From Leguminivora glycinivorella (taxonomy: Eukaryota; Arthropoda; Insecta; Lepidoptera; Tortricidae), in NCBI RefSeq assembly GCF_023078275.1, contig NC_062978.1, forward strand, positions 20,173,883-20,237,882: 64,000 nt of DNA, in the 5' to 3' direction. Of the stretch, positions 1 through 11,927 are shown one piece after another. Below the pieces are notes generated by a model. That model worked only from the letters and a program-made list of their open reading frames with translations, was not told where the DNA came from and did not search any database. Numbering within the stretch: the first letter of the stretch is position 1; each line of letters opens with the position of its first letter. Both the position numbers and the translations under genes were made by a program.

Positions 1-89
1 CAGTCGACCTTCATATATTTCACTCATACAAGCATGGTACGCGTTCACCTACACGACTGTGCTTAGACTGTGTGCTAGGAACGCGCCTC
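1..89 (-). repeat. Dispersed repeat, inverted partner of 10242-10327
   Basis: The reverse complement matches 10242-10327 closely, including the shared block accatgcttgtatgagtga with small differences. The two copies bracket the lipoyl synthase gene in opposite orientation. No coding content. Confidence 0.7.
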
Positions 90-562
90 TTTGCCGCTCA
101 CCGCTGTCGCGCTGACGCAAGTCGTGCCGGGCCGGCAGGGTGCGCGAGTGCTGCCGGCGCTGCGTAGCGGGGCCCTGTCGGCTTAGGGAACGAGATAGAT
201 TTTCAAACACGATATGCCTAGGAATTTTACTATACAGCGAAATGATCGGCCACCGACATAGTTACATATGGAGATATATGTTCTATATATCGTATGAAAT
301 CATCGTATCTACAATCTACATTCACTTTTCGTTATCAGGTCACAAGTGGTAACTTGACGGGGGGAAATTATTCCAACATTATGACGCTGCGTTTGACAGG
401 CTGCAATCTACACTATTGTTACTATTATCAGAACCTGTATTTTTGCTAATATTTCTGGTTAATTGAACAAAAAAGTTTAAAAACCGATTATCTACATTAT
501 ATGATTCTACGTATAATCACATATAAAACCAATTTATCTACAATTTAGTTTCGGTCATCAGG
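90..562. other. 3' flank of lipoyl synthase, nothing recognised
   Basis: Downstream of the lipoyl synthase stop codon. The short open frame at 140-352 shows no family features. I see no promoter, RNA gene or clear repeat here. Confidence 0.5.
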
Positions 563-3500
563 TCACAAGCTTTTAGCCTTCCTGTCTTTCAAAAGGCTAG
601 TAATAAAGAACTCCCCAGCTCTATATGAAGACCTAACTAAAGGGCCACTAGCGGTATACAAGAAGCCAAGTTCGTTGCCTTTGCGTTCCCAGTGCTGGAA
701 CTTGGCCGGGGTGACGTATTCGAACACTTTGAGATGGCGCTTGGTGGGCTGCATGTATTGGCCGAGGGTGAGACAGTCGACGCCTACGGAACGTAAGTCT
801 GGAAAATAAATAATGAATAATATAAATCCTGCACTGAGAGAAATTTGCATTGTGAATTTAACAAGTTCGACTTGTTGCGGTTTATCCGTTTGAATCAGCC
901 AAACGTATGTTTAAAACAATATGTGTCAGGTTGTTTTTATAAAATCGACTTGTTGATTCAAATATATTGCCGATTCAAATGACAAGTAGCTTGTTGTTTG
1001 AACCAAAGAGCACGTAGCCGCTATTTTAACCAAAAAACTTGTTGAACGAACTTATGTTCTGGTTGAATTTTCTTTCAGTGTGGACATTGTTGAGCAGATA
1101 GCGCACTTTAAGGCACTGGTCCCACCGCGAGCTAGTAAGCTATGAGCTATCGGCTATAAAAACGAACAAAAGATAATCACTCCCATGTAAAAGAGACACG
1201 GCGATGTTTATAGTTACTCGCCCACCGGTGAGCTATCAATATCGCCGTCTCTTTTATTAGCACGGGAGTGCTTATCTTTTGTTAATTTTATAGCCGATAG
1301 CTCATAGCTTACTAGCTCGCGGTGAGACCAGTGCCTATATCAAGAATACTTGACTTTGAAGTACTCAAACAACGATAAGGTACATCGGGGCAATTTCGAC
1401 TCATCCATTTCACGTTTTGCAATGTTTACATTGTTAAACAGTGTCCACCGGTTATGTATGACACGCGTGTTTAGTTGATACATGGGGAACTCAACTTAAT
1501 AGTGTAATAATGAAAAAAATGGATCAGTTACAATTGCCCCCCCAGTGGAATTTGCCCCGCTGTACCTTATAAAAATAAAAATGTATGTATATTTCCATCA
1601 TGGAATATACATTTTTATTTTGGTACAAATAAAATACGCTCCTTTCAAAAATTCTGATAAAAAGGATCTTATTGCCAATTAAGAATAAGTAAAAACAATT
1701 TTACTTATACTTTTACTTATGCTTCTAGTGCAATAAGGTCAATTACATCTAAAATTACAAGCGAATTTTGTCCATACTGCAGATGAAACATAAGGACACT
1801 TTAAACGTAGAATGCCACATATTTGACTATCTCAAGTAAAAAGTACCACACCATTGCTTAAATAAGGACGAAATTTTGTTACAATTTTCTTTTTTCAGTT
1901 TTGTTACAAGTTAGTCATAAGTTAGTGTAGTGACAAGTCAAGTTAAGTGACCTTGTGACACCTTTTGCTTCATAAAAGCACATATAATCTTGCGTACCTT
2001 TCATGGTCTGTTCCACTTGTTCGTCTGTCTCGCCTAAACCCAGCATGATGGACGTCTTAGTGACGAGATCCGGGTTCGACTCCTTGGCCGTTTCTAGGAC
2101 TTTCAGCGTTTGTCGGTACCTGTAGCATTTTATTATAATTTTATAATAAATATTGCTTAAAATTATTATAAGTTTAGAATTATTATGTTGGCTACTTTGA
2201 GGAATTTTCATTTTACTTGCATCTATAATTTTTTTTGCAATAGGGAACTTGACTGTAGTTAAAATAAAATATTTTATACCATGCACGAAATAAAGCATCA
2301 GATAATTATAAGAAAAACATGGACAGCAGTTATTTTTAAATCCAATTTCTATTTAATAAGTCAGGTAGAAATATATAAAGTAACTGAGTTGACCGTGACG
2401 TCACTCAATTCGATTTCATATAAATTCCATATTAGCAAGTCGTTCAAATTCGTTCTGACAGTTCTTGAAAAGAAGCTGATTTGACTAGGAGGCAAGTAGC
2501 CTAAGTATTACTGTGAGTGTACGGATTTCCTTATTTCTTCTTTAATCTTCTTTAATGAGAACCTTCTCGTGACGACAATAATACAACAAAACAGAACAAG
2601 CGAAATTAATTCAGCCGTTCAAACGTGTTGTGACTAAAGGCAAGCGCTGGAAACCTAGCAGGAAGCACTGTTGCCACTTTCGAAGTTATACGTTTTTTTG
2701 CTAGGCTGTACAAGACAGTTCATATCTCCCGAAAAACGTTTCGGGAGATATGTAACAAATCGCACACATACTGAGCAAGTGTGATGAAAAGAGTATAAAC
2801 TCGCCCCGACCGGCGGTCCCGGACGAAGGGCGTGAGTCGCTCGACGATCTCGATGTTGTGCGCGAACACGTCCAGGCCGCAGTTGGCGATGGCGTCTATG
2901 CACTCGCGGTTCCCTCGGAAATCGGGCACCAGGCATTCCACCACACACCAAAAGGAGCAGTATGTGTGAGAAAACGGAATGACACTACGATGTTGCCACT
3001 TTTAAATTTCTACTCTTTTTGGTCAGAGCGTCAATAAGAGCGTCAGAATTCGCGTCAGACGTATTCAAAATCAGGAGAGGCTCACTCCGCGATTCTATCG
3101 CCGCGCTACAAGTAAATGCCGGGGGCCGCGAGTTCGCGGCCCTTTCAGTGGCGACGACCTTCGCGCGGCACAATATAATTCAATGTCGTCTGCTCGCGTG
3201 CGACCCGTTTGTTAATGTAGGTAAGAATTTAGAATGGCGGCTTTTTGTGAATATGAAAGGAGTGAGCCTTCTGTACTTGTACTATTATATATTTTGTGCT
3301 GTCGGCTATAAAAACGAACAAAAGATAAGCACTCCCGTGCAAGTAAAAGACACACGGCGATATTGATAGTTCACCGCAGGGTAACTATAAACATCGCCGT
3401 GTCTCTTTTATTTACACTGGAGTGATTATCTTTTGTTCGTTTTATAGCCGATAGCTCATAGTTTACTAGCTCGCGGTGGGACCAGTGCCTTAATGTAGGT

Positions 3501-6500
3501 AAGAATTTAGAATGGCGGCATTTTATGAATATCAAAAGAGTGAACCTTCTGCATTTGTACTATTATATATTACCAGCTTTAGCCCACAGCTTCGCTCGCG
3601 TTAGACAGAGACAAAATGTAGCCTATGTCATTCTCCATCACTTCAACTATCTCAACTTAAAAAATCACGTCAATCCGTCGCTCCGTTTTGCTGTGAAAGA
3701 TCGACAAACAAACAGACACACACACTTTGCCATTTATAATATTAGTATGGATGTACCAATATCGCCCGGCATTACCGATCTCCTTCTTCTATCTGTGGTT
3801 ATTTGGCTGTGGATTTATAAGTTAAAGTCGAGTATGAACTGACCCCGCCCTGCGGTCCCGGACGAAGGGCGTGAGTCGCTCGACGGTCTCGATGTTGTGC
3901 GCGAACACGTCCAGGCCGCAGTTGGCGATGATGTCTATGCACTCGCGGTTCCCTCGGAAATCGGGCACCAGGCATTCCACTAGAATCTCCTTGTTCCTGG
4001 AAAATAAACAGAAAAATAAGAAGCTTGAGTCCGACTATACTTCGTTTTTCTTAGCATTAGAGAAACCTATCAAGAACGAGATATAAGGTTTTTTATCGGG
4101 CACATTCTGCGGATCGAACAGTGAATACGAGCAGGAGCGGCTCACTCCGCGATTCTATCGCCGCGCTACAAGTACATGCTGGCAGCCGCGAGTTCTCGGC
4201 CTAATCAGGGGTGGCGCGTGTTCTCACGGAACGCACGTTCGCACTTTCTAATGTTACTTTAAGTCGCGAGTTTTTTTTAAGTTCATATGCGACGTCCGCA
4301 TGTGGAATGGCTAATAATGCTTAGTTAAATAGATATCATGAATCAAATAAATACCATAGGACATGTTTACACAGATCTACTATTGATTAAGTCCCCCGAA
4401 AAGATTCAATAAAGCTTATGATGTTGGAACAAACAAAAATATATAAATACTATATATATGTATATACCTAGAAACTACCCAAGACTTTAATATAATAGTA
4501 TAACATTTTATCTGAGTATTAAATTGTTTAAATCCGTAGGCAACCCTATCACCGGGCGCCGCACACGTGCGGCTCGTTTCTTTGTTAGAATTTTGTAGGC
4601 ATTTAAAAAGGCGGCATGTCGTGAACATCAAAGCAGTGGGCCTTCTGTACTTGTACTATTGTATATTCTGTGATACGAGTTAATAAATATCTCGTATTTA
4701 TTATGATATTTTATTAATAAATTCATTACTCAGCGTTGTGAACAGATAAGAAACATAACTTTGGTTAATTTATATTCTAAGATGAAAAGCTAAGAATTTT
4801 AATAAATTGTGTTGTACCTATTGTAAAAATTATATGGTATGCAATGCAAATAAAGAACTATTGAACTATAGGCAAAGTAGGTATAATTCAGAATGACAAT
4901 TGATATTTTATTTATATTACTAAATAATTTCTTATAAGCGCTGGTAGCCTAGCGGTAAGTGCGTACGACTTTCGTTCCAGAGGTCGCGGGTTAGAACCCC
5001 GGCTCACACCAATGAGTTTTTCGGAAGTTATGTGCGAAATTTGATATTTGCCAGTCGCTTTTCGGTGAAGGAAAACATCGTGAGGAAACCGGACTTGCCA
5101 ATAAGGTCTAGTACCCTTCGGGTTGGAAGGTCAGATGGCAGTCGCTTTCGTAAAACTAGTGCCTACGCCAAATCTTGTGATTATTTGTCAAAGCGGACCC
5201 CAGGCTCCCATGAGCCGTGGAAAATGCCGGGATAACGCAAGGAGGATGATGACTAAATAATTTCTTAAATTTTGGCTTGGATTGATTATATATATTAAGA
5301 GCGTTATAACATTTCGGCGTCGGGCGAAATTAGGTATTTTACCCGCCGCGCGAGCCCAATATGCCGACCCTTTCTAGCACGTCTTATCACTCGCTCGCAC
5401 TACAATAATAGACAAAACAATCTTGATCCTTCCTATGGAATTTTGATAACAACCACAATCTACTATCTCGATACAAACTTTTATTTTTTAAACATTATTT
5501 TGTACGAAAATACTGGAATATAGCGCAAAATAATATTAATTATGTTAAAATTTATTTAAAAATTTAAAGTAATAATTATAAACTGTGATCATATTTAAGT
5601 AGATCCCATTCCAAATATTTGCTTTTGTTATATGATAAGTATTAGAGTAAAGTATATATTAATATGATGATAAGTCAAATACAATTCTAATTACTTCAAG
5701 GTGGTACTCAGGGTCTGATGATGGAGCCAGATGGTGGTCACCAGTACCAATGAACCATATGACTGTACCACTTCGTGTTTGGTTGGACTCATTGGGTTCA
5801 TTTCAACAAGACCTTTGACAGGAGGTGGTACTCAGGGTCTGATGATGGAGCCAGATGGTGGTCACCAGTACCAATGAACCATATGACTACCACTTCGTGT
5901 TTAGGCTCATTGAGTTTGTCTCAACAAGACCTTTGACAAGAGGTGGTACCTACTCAGGGTCTGGTGATGGAGAGAGATGGTGGTCACCAAAAAATAAACT
6001 CGCATATGTGAATAACATAAAAAACAAGAAGTGATTCAGTTACATGGGTTCATTGGTACCGGTGACAACCATCTGGCTCCATCATCAGACCCTCAGCTCT
6101 TGTCAAAGGTCTTGTTGAGAAGAAGTAAGAACCCAATGAGCCTGATTACTAAATGGTTTAGTTACATGGATCACTGGTACTAGTGACCACCATCTGGCTC
6201 CATCATCAGACCCTGAGTACCACTTCTTGTCAAAGGTCTTATTGAGACGATTCCAATGAGCCTAAACACGATGTGGTTTAGTCATATGGTTCATTGGTAC
6301 TGGTGACCACCATCTGAGTCCATCATCAGACCCTGAGTACCACCTCTTGTGGAAGGTCTTGTTGAGACGATTCCAATGAGCCTACATACGAAGGGGTTTA
6401 GTTCCATGGTTCATTGGTACTGGTGACCACCATCTGGCCTCATCATCAGACCCTGAGTACCACCTCTTGTCAAAGGTCTTATTGAGACGACCCCATTGAG

Positions 6501-9500
6501 CCTAAACACGAAGTGGTTTAGTCATATGGTTCATTGGTACTGGTGATCACCATCTGGCTCCATCATCAGACCCTGAGTACCACCTCTTGTTAAAGGTCTT
6601 ATGGAGATGAACCCAATGAGCCTAAACACGAAGTGGAATAGTTCCATGGTTCATTGGTACTGGTGACCACAATCTGGCTCCATCATCAGACCCTACCACC
6701 TCCTGTCAAAGGTCTTGTTGAAATGAACCCAATGAGTCCAAACACGAAGTGGTATAGTCATATGGTTCATTGGTACTGGTGACCACCATCTGATGGCTCC
6801 ATCATCAGACCCTGAGTACCACCTCTTGTCAAAGGTCTTGTTGAGACGAACCCATTGGGCCTAAACACGAAGTGGTTTAGTCATATGGTTCATTGGTACT
6901 GGTGACCACCATCTGGCTCCATCATCAGACCCTGAGTACCACCTCTTGTCAAAGGTCTTGTTGAGACGAACCCAACGAGCCTAAACCATCGTGTTTACTT
7001 ACATGGTTCACTGGAACTGGTGACCACCTTCTGGCTCCATCATCAGATCCCGAGTACCATCTTGATGTGTCTTATCATCTTGACCGTATTGTAATTTTTA
7101 CATATTTATCATCATAACGTTGTAATACTTTAACATTCAAACATAACAAAATATTACAAAAGCAAATATTTTCGGATCTAGGATCAAATTCGTTGGTCGC
7201 TGTTTACACACACACAATGCGAGGATAGCCCGTGTATAAACAAGGCGTCCGACCCACACAACAATAAATATTCTCGTCGTTCGCGATCAAAATTCGGAGA
7301 GCGGAGTGACATACGTCTCACCTTCACGAGCTCCGACGCGGTACTGAAATCGCGAGCGTCCGTCACCGGTAAAATAGCGACAGGAAGGCTAGTTTTCAAA
7401 AAATTGCCAAAAAATCATTATACAATATTATAACGACAAATGGATAACAGCAATTTAAGCAGATTGTGCAGATTATTTATATACTAAAATAACTTCGATG
7501 ACATGTAGATTTTCGGAGAAATGATCACTTGTTTCGATGTATTTTCAAGACAAAATTGAGTTCGTTTTACTTTCAATTTCTCAATTTCAAAGTATTAAAT
7601 GATAAATATTGTTTAATGGGACTAAAATACAAGATATTAGGAACTTAAATTTACCGCATTTATGGGAGTGAGCTTATCAAATTGTACATAATAAGAGCTC
7701 CGAAATCTGTGCTTCACGCGGTTTTTTCTAAACGAGCATCAGAAAAAAAATCATTACTAATTGGAAAAGCTTTTTCTTTCATATGTTTTTTAATTAACCG
7801 ACAGTTAATAAGATGTTCTAACTGAAACAAGTACTTTTACTGTCTTTTAGTATGAGTAAAGTGTACAATTTTGTCGATAAATATTGTGCATTTTACAATA
7901 TATCGCCTTTTTTTGTCATAGCGCTCTTAACGGTTTTGAACAGCAGCTGACCAACGGCCGCCATCTTGCCGTGCAAATTTGCTCGGGCGAGGTAACCGTC
8001 CGCGCATGAGCACGGACGTTTTTCTCGCGGCTAGTCATGAAAGCTAGGGTGAATATTTCATTGTATGAGTGAAATCTGTATTGGCATACAGTACAAGCCC
8101 TTATGTACTTACTGTCTTTTTATTTCCCTAACTGTTTCTGCAAAGTGAGCTGATCCTCCGTCCGGCAAATCTGTGAAAACATAAAAGCATGAGATTAGTC
8201 AAACACGAAAGAACAAAACAAAACCAACAAAAAAAAAAGAACAGTGAATAACACTAAAGACATATGTAACTCCGTATAGACAGAAAAAAACGTACCTCAA
8301 AACCATACAGAAAAAAGTACGGTGACCTAGATGACGATACACCTTTGGGGAACGCTCGGCTAGATGGCGCTAATATTAATATTTGAAATTTTAACACACA
8401 TCAAGCTAAGAATATGGCCCAAATCGTCAAAACTGAGGTTCAAAAGTTTTAAGCTTGTGTCGAGAGATGGCTGTCTAGTGTCTATGCACTGTGGTTACAC
8501 ATTTTACTTTGACAGTAACTCTCTATAATACTCGATCCTCTTTGATAACACTAAAGGAAACAGTGTGTCCATATTTTGCTAGACATAGATATCTACGAGC
8601 GTTTCGTTTCGTGACAACAGAGGTCAGCACGATGTAGACAAGCACCGACTGCGTGGCTCCAGCAGATCAAGCAGTGGCCGAGCGCGCGAAGTTTTCACTG
8701 CACTGCTCGAACACATTACAAGTATATCTCACCGTCTCTATCGACAGAGGTCAGCACGATGTACCCAAGGCCCCACTGTGCCACAGCAGTAGCCGTGTTC
8801 CGTGGCTCAAGTGGGTCGAGCGGCGGCGGGGCGCGGGAAGTCTTCACTGAGCAGAACATGCAGCCCCGCGTGCAAGTGTCGCCCATAAGCTGTAAAGATA
8901 AAGAAAACATACAATAAATAATTTGTTCTAGCATTAACAGATGTTGATGAAACAACTCCCAGAAGACGTGGTCTCAACATAAAATGTGAATCAGTTTAAA
9001 AATAGACTACAAGCACACCACATCGTGATCGGCAAAAATTGTCACGATTTGGATGCCGCAAGACGGGCGAATATCTGGCACTTCTGGCAGACCCAGGCGG
9101 AGATGGCGGGAAGACCTGGACGCATATCATGGCGACTGGCCAGAGAATTCCCAAGACCGTGTGGAGATCCATGGGGGAGGCCTTTGCCCAGCAGTGAGAC
9201 ACTATGAAGGCGTATAATAATAACAAAATTACCATAATTGTAGCCGTAGACATGCCCTGCTTGCCACCGCTCCAACATTCCCTGATGTTCGGACAGCGAG
9301 CCTCCTCGCACACAGTACTGAGCTTCAGACTACGTAATTGTTCCTTCACCTCATTGAATTTTGAGCCTGAAATAATTGTACACGAATACATCAGCTTTTT
9401 CACCAACAATTCTGAGTCTCTGGTGATTCTCATAACATTCTCTTTCATAACATTTCGTTTCGTGTGTGTCTTTAAAAAAGTGTACAAAACGCGAGAACTT

Positions 9501-11804
9501 GTGTTATAGTGTTTCTGTTTATTAGATCTAACCCACTTATATGTTGTTACCACAGATGTCATATATACCATAGATCAAGCAAAAGTATCTACTTAGCGTG
9601 TCAAATGAACTCAGTGAAATCCACTGAGTTGTCCGTCTTTACTCGCAGCTTGCAGCTTTCGGGCGTCAATTTTTGTAAGTTGAAGTCAACCAAAACATAA
9701 AAAATGCCTCGTTACGTGATATTCAATTGCAACAACACAAAAATTATGAACAATCAAGAGCCTGAGACATATTTAAAATTACAGGCAAGAATCAACTTCA
9801 GTACAAAATTTGACACGCTCGGCCCCTATACAAATATATGAATTTGTTTCTTCTATCTAAATTAAGTTCTGTGGTTGTTACATACACAGTAAAAAACATA
9901 CATACATACATACATACAATCACGCCTGTATCCCATAAAGGGGTAGGCAGAGCACATGAAACTACTAAAGCTTCAGGGCCACTCTTGGCAAATAAGGGGT
10001 TAAAAGAAAACGAAACTGTGGCATTGCAGTGACAGGTTGCCTCTCGCCTACGCGGCCTACGCCACAATTTAACCCATATCCCATAGTCGCCTTCTACGAC
10101 ACCCACGAGAAGAAAGGGGGTGATGAAATTCTTAACCCGTCACCACACAGGCCACACACACAGGGCACAGTAAAAAACATACCAAAAAAATTCAATGTCC
10201 CCTGAGCCACACCTCGGACAATGACGATTAAATACATGAAAGAGGTGCGTTCCTATGCACACAGTCTAAGCTCGTGTGGATGAATGCGTGCCATGCTTGT
10301 ATGAGTGAGATATGACAGATCGACTGTTCGCGTCCTCAACTGGCGGTAACTGTGTGAGGTAACTGAAAGCACTTTCGGCAGGTAGCGGGAGTGGCCAAAC
10401 GGTATGTTAGTACTCTTTATTATACTGTGCCTGAGCTGTGAAATAGCCCATTATGTCATAAATATAATCAATTGAGCCTCTTGGACTTTTTCATAACAAA
10501 GAGGATATTGATTTTGTCATTCACATTGATAATACAAATAGCATGATAATAAAAGCCGAAACATAAATCTTTGTGAATGAAACAATCAATACTTTAACAC
10601 CTTCGATGTGGCAATTGAGTTAACTCGCAATTAACCATACTTCATATAAGGTCTTTCAGGCCAGTACAACTGCAAACATTATGGTGATATTCGGCAATGT
10701 CTGAAAGCTGTGACAGATTTGTACAAAAGTTGATTGACAAAATCATTGTTTGCTTTGATATCAACAAACATTGATATCAACAAATATCTAACTTGAAAAG
10801 GTTTTTAACAACTAATGATGGACATTAAGGTTTATTAATTTAAGTAAAAGTCATTATATGCAATTAGTTGAGTACCTTAAAGACCCAAGCATTAATGCAA
10901 TATCTTATAGCAACATGACAGGATTTCAATTAAATCATACTTAAACTATAGAATATGTACTATGTCATCAGACTCTCTACACAAATAACTTATTATAATT
11001 ATGCACATTTGGAGGTAAAAAAACATCCTGGTATTAAATAAAAAAAAATAACACAGACAATTGGGACAACTAACAGATAACTAAGCTAGCGCCAACTATA
11101 AAGTGAAGTTTCTGACCAATGTCCTAGACAAATCTAACTCTAAATATACTTAATTTCATTCACCATGGTGGGATTTCACGATCAATAAGTGTAGATGATA
11201 AGACTAGGGCCTTGATTTAGACAGCGTGTGAACTCGCATGCGATTGTAGTCACATTGCGGGCTCTGAGGTTACACACAATTTTGCACATCCATCAAATAC
11301 CGCAATGTAATAAAACGCGTATGCGAGTTCTCGTACCGTCTAAATGGGCCCTAAGAATCATTAAAGCAAGAGCTAATAAAAAACAAATGTTGACAACTCT
11401 GCCGTGTCAACATTATGGTTTTCTGTGTGCAATTTCTAGAGAAATGCCGTCATGGTACCAGAAATAGGCTTTACCTGTCGGTATAGAAGTCTTCAACCAT
11501 GGTGGAAGCCTCAATCGCTCTTGTTCGCCCTTCTCCCGTTTCAGTTTCCCTTCATACTCTTCCCAATCCTTGGGTCTGTCTTCCGCTATAAAATTAGATA
11601 GCCCAGGCCCCTCACGGAGCTTCTCTCTTATCGCATCCAACTTCGCCGTGTGCTTGCACCTCTGAAACGGAAAAAAACTACATGTAAAAACAACGTGACG
11701 TTTCGTCACATCTTCAGCGACACTTCAGAGTAATGGTATTATAAATAGGTTAATACTTCTTGGCTTCGGCTGATCAAACAAGTTTTTATCGGATTACGAA
11801 ACAT
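563..11804 (-). CDS. LIAS: Lipoyl synthase, mitochondrial (8 exons, complete)
   Basis: Radical SAM enzyme that inserts two sulfurs into protein-bound octanoyl groups to make lipoyl cofactor in mitochondria (family knowledge). Exons in coding order: 11757-11804, 11475-11661, 9233-9366, 8733-8889, 8113-8170, 3844-3996, 1998-2119, 563-798. All junctions are GT-AG with matching phases, and the sum is 1095 nt, 364 aa plus TGA, the usual family length. Visible features: a short basic presequence starting MFRNPIKTC (exon 1, the least certain exon); the auxiliary-cluster cysteines C98, C103 and C109 in VCEEARCPNIREC; the radical SAM CX3CX2C at C129, C133 and C136 in CTRGCMFC, where the common Arg is Met; and the conserved RSSY at 342-345 supplying the serine ligand. 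Exon 5 (58 nt, starting DLPDGGSAHFAETV) is easily missed. Introns are packed with repeats. Decayed copies of exons 4 and 6 lie downstream of their parents. Confidence 0.95.
1111..1336. mobile_element. MITE with long terminal inverted repeats, copy 1
   Basis: Begins aggcactggtccca and ends with its inverted complement (gaccagtgcct). The arms run about 100 bp each and meet in a short centre. A second copy with the same arms is at 3301-3490. No coding capacity. Lies in lipoyl synthase intron 7. Confidence 0.85.
1375..1570. mobile_element. Small TIR element (MITE)
   Basis: Starts ataaggtacatcggggcaa and ends with the near inverted complement ttgccccgctgtaccttat. The interior has no coding features. 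Adjacent to another hairpin-forming AT-rich segment at 1569-1621. Confidence 0.7.
2263..2510 (+). repeat. Dispersed repeat family, copy 1
   Basis: Contains the block gagttgaccgtgacgtcact. Related copies are at 38090-38235 (+) and 56870-57085 (-), sharing the aaacatggacag segment and the surrounding text. Non-coding. Lies in the intron between lipoyl synthase exons 6 and 7. Confidence 0.75.
2811..2942 (-). pseudogene. Orphan copy of lipoyl synthase exon 6
   Basis: Nearly identical to exon 6 (3844-3996) and still open for the segment VECLVPDFRGN through FVRDRR, with two amino-acid changes. No AG acceptor is usable at its 5' side: the sequence before VECL is tttggtgtgtg. The end has lost the AG residues and the gtcagt donor. 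The true exon has ttttccag before it and joins in frame to the next exon as RDRRAG-YRQTLKVL. This copy, about 900 bp downstream in the next intron, is therefore a non-spliced relic of a recent duplication. Confidence 0.8.
2957..3300. repeat. Composite repeat: TIR-family end plus GC-rich repeat
   Basis: 2957-3030 matches the right end of the large TIR element near 20240-20303 (tgtgtgagaaaacg and the aatttctactctttttgg terminus). 3079-3300 matches the repeats at 4137-4680 and 47785-48330, sharing ctcactccgcgattctatcg and the end cttctgtacttgtactatta. It is a mosaic of transposon fragments. Confidence 0.65.
3301..3490. mobile_element. MITE with long terminal inverted repeats, copy 2
   Basis: Same family as 1111-1336; the left end is truncated at gtcggctataaaaacg. 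On both sides lies a copy of the same host repeat text (taatgtaggtaagaatttag at 3212 and 3490), so it sits within a tandemly repeated piece of another element. Confidence 0.8.
3569..3752 (+). repeat. Common lepidopteran-type dispersed repeat, copy 1
   Basis: Begins accagctttagcccacagc and ends ccatttataatattagtatg. A second copy is at 53098-53285 (+), and a related start lies near 28873. It is non-coding and may be the 3' part of a LINE or a SINE-like element; the class is uncertain. Confidence 0.7.
4137..4680 (+). repeat. GC-rich dispersed repeat, copy 2
   Basis: Begins gcggctcactccgcgattct and ends near cttctgtacttgtactattg. It is the best-preserved local relative of the 47785-48330 copy, including the internal aagattcaataaagctt-type segment. 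Non-coding. Lies in lipoyl synthase intron 5. Confidence 0.75.
4937..5256 (+). mobile_element. tRNA-derived SINE, near full length
   Basis: Starts gcgctggtagcctagcggta. It carries an A-box-like tagcctagcggtaag and a B-box-like gggttagaacccc about 45 bases apart, and ends ggaggatgatgactaa. Related copies: 13970-14033 (-, partial), 16594-16661 (+, partial), 37816-38077 (-) and 54970-55293 (-). It is a SINE and not a tRNA gene, because it continues for 250 bp and lacks a cloverleaf acceptor pair. Confidence 0.85.
5697..7075. repeat. 120-bp satellite array with an internal orientation switch
   Basis: Roughly eleven to twelve units of about 120 bp, each containing gggtctgatgatggagccag or its complement. 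From 5697 to about 5985 the units read in one orientation; from about 6040 to 7075 they read in the other. Units differ by point changes and small indels. Lies inside lipoyl synthase intron 5. Confidence 0.95.
7076..8112. other. Lipoyl synthase intron 5, no feature recognised
   Basis: Mostly AT-rich intron sequence. A short GC-rich stretch near 7955-8035 includes gccgccatcttg, which resembles a YY1/Pho site, but nothing else supports a regulatory role. The open frame at 7184-7399 shows no recognisable domain. Confidence 0.5.
8388..8551 (+). repeat. Dispersed repeat shared with 33010-33172
   Basis: Matches 33010-33172 along its length, e.g. catcaagctaagaatatgg and cgatcctctttg. Non-coding. 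The second copy lies inside a UGT intron. Confidence 0.8.
8600..8712 (-). pseudogene. Decayed copy of lipoyl synthase exon 4
   Basis: Lies just downstream (in gene direction) of exon 4 (8733-8889). A 20-base block, cagaggtcagcacgatgta with one flanking base, is the same in both. It is followed by matching stretches around the GACTG/CACTG and cgtggctc blocks and by the final ttttcactg/tcttcactg block. The copy has an internal deletion and many substitutions, and it loses the radical SAM cysteine segment. It cannot substitute for exon 4. I read it as a local exon duplication now decaying. Confidence 0.7.
9042..9225 (+). mobile_element. 3' end fragment of a non-LTR retrotransposon
   Basis: Translation near the end gives TVWRSMGEAFAQQ followed by a stop, the kind of C-terminal tail seen in insect LINE ORF2 proteins. 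An AT-rich tail with ataataataac follows. It sits antisense to lipoyl synthase, a few bases from the 3' end of exon 3. Confidence 0.6.
9862..10165. repeat. Dispersed repeat with a (CATA)n end
   Basis: Starts with a catacatacataca microsatellite, followed by a segment (cacgcctgtatcccataaag, ggcagagcacatgaaacta) that I recognise as a common lepidopteran repeat. Non-coding; probably a SINE or LINE tail. Confidence 0.6.
10242..10327 (+). repeat. Dispersed repeat, inverted partner of 1-89
   Basis: Copy of the same family as the window's first 89 bases in the opposite orientation. It lies in lipoyl synthase intron 2, downstream of another repeat ending near 10165. Confidence 0.7.
10328..11474. other. 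Lipoyl synthase intron 2, no feature recognised
   Basis: AT-rich intron sequence between the 10242-10327 repeat and exon 2. No coding, RNA or repeat structure could be supported. Confidence 0.5.
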
Positions 11805-11927
11805 ATTCTTAATATTTAATTTATTTGCGCCTGCACGTAATAACACTCAGCTGATAGTTTCAACTTGATTTTGATTTGATCTGACTTCTGACGTCTTTGA
11901 CGTTGACGTTTGGCGCTAATGGTCAAT

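Noticed and set aside
140..352. Short open frame with Cys/Arg-rich start
   Set aside because: No domain, no splice context, and it overlaps a dispersed repeat; likely chance.
2720..2951. The 2811-2942 block as a functional exon of lipoyl synthase
   Set aside because: No acceptor, altered donor, and joining it to exon 7 would lose two residues; the copy at 3844-3996 fits perfectly.
5697..7075. CRISPR-like regular repeats
   Set aside because: Units are contiguous, diverged and about 120 bp, without unique spacers; a eukaryotic satellite.
7958..7970. YY1/Pho-like site gccgccatcttg (another, caaaatggcggc, near 13560)
   Set aside because: Single short matches in intron or transposon sequence without supporting context.
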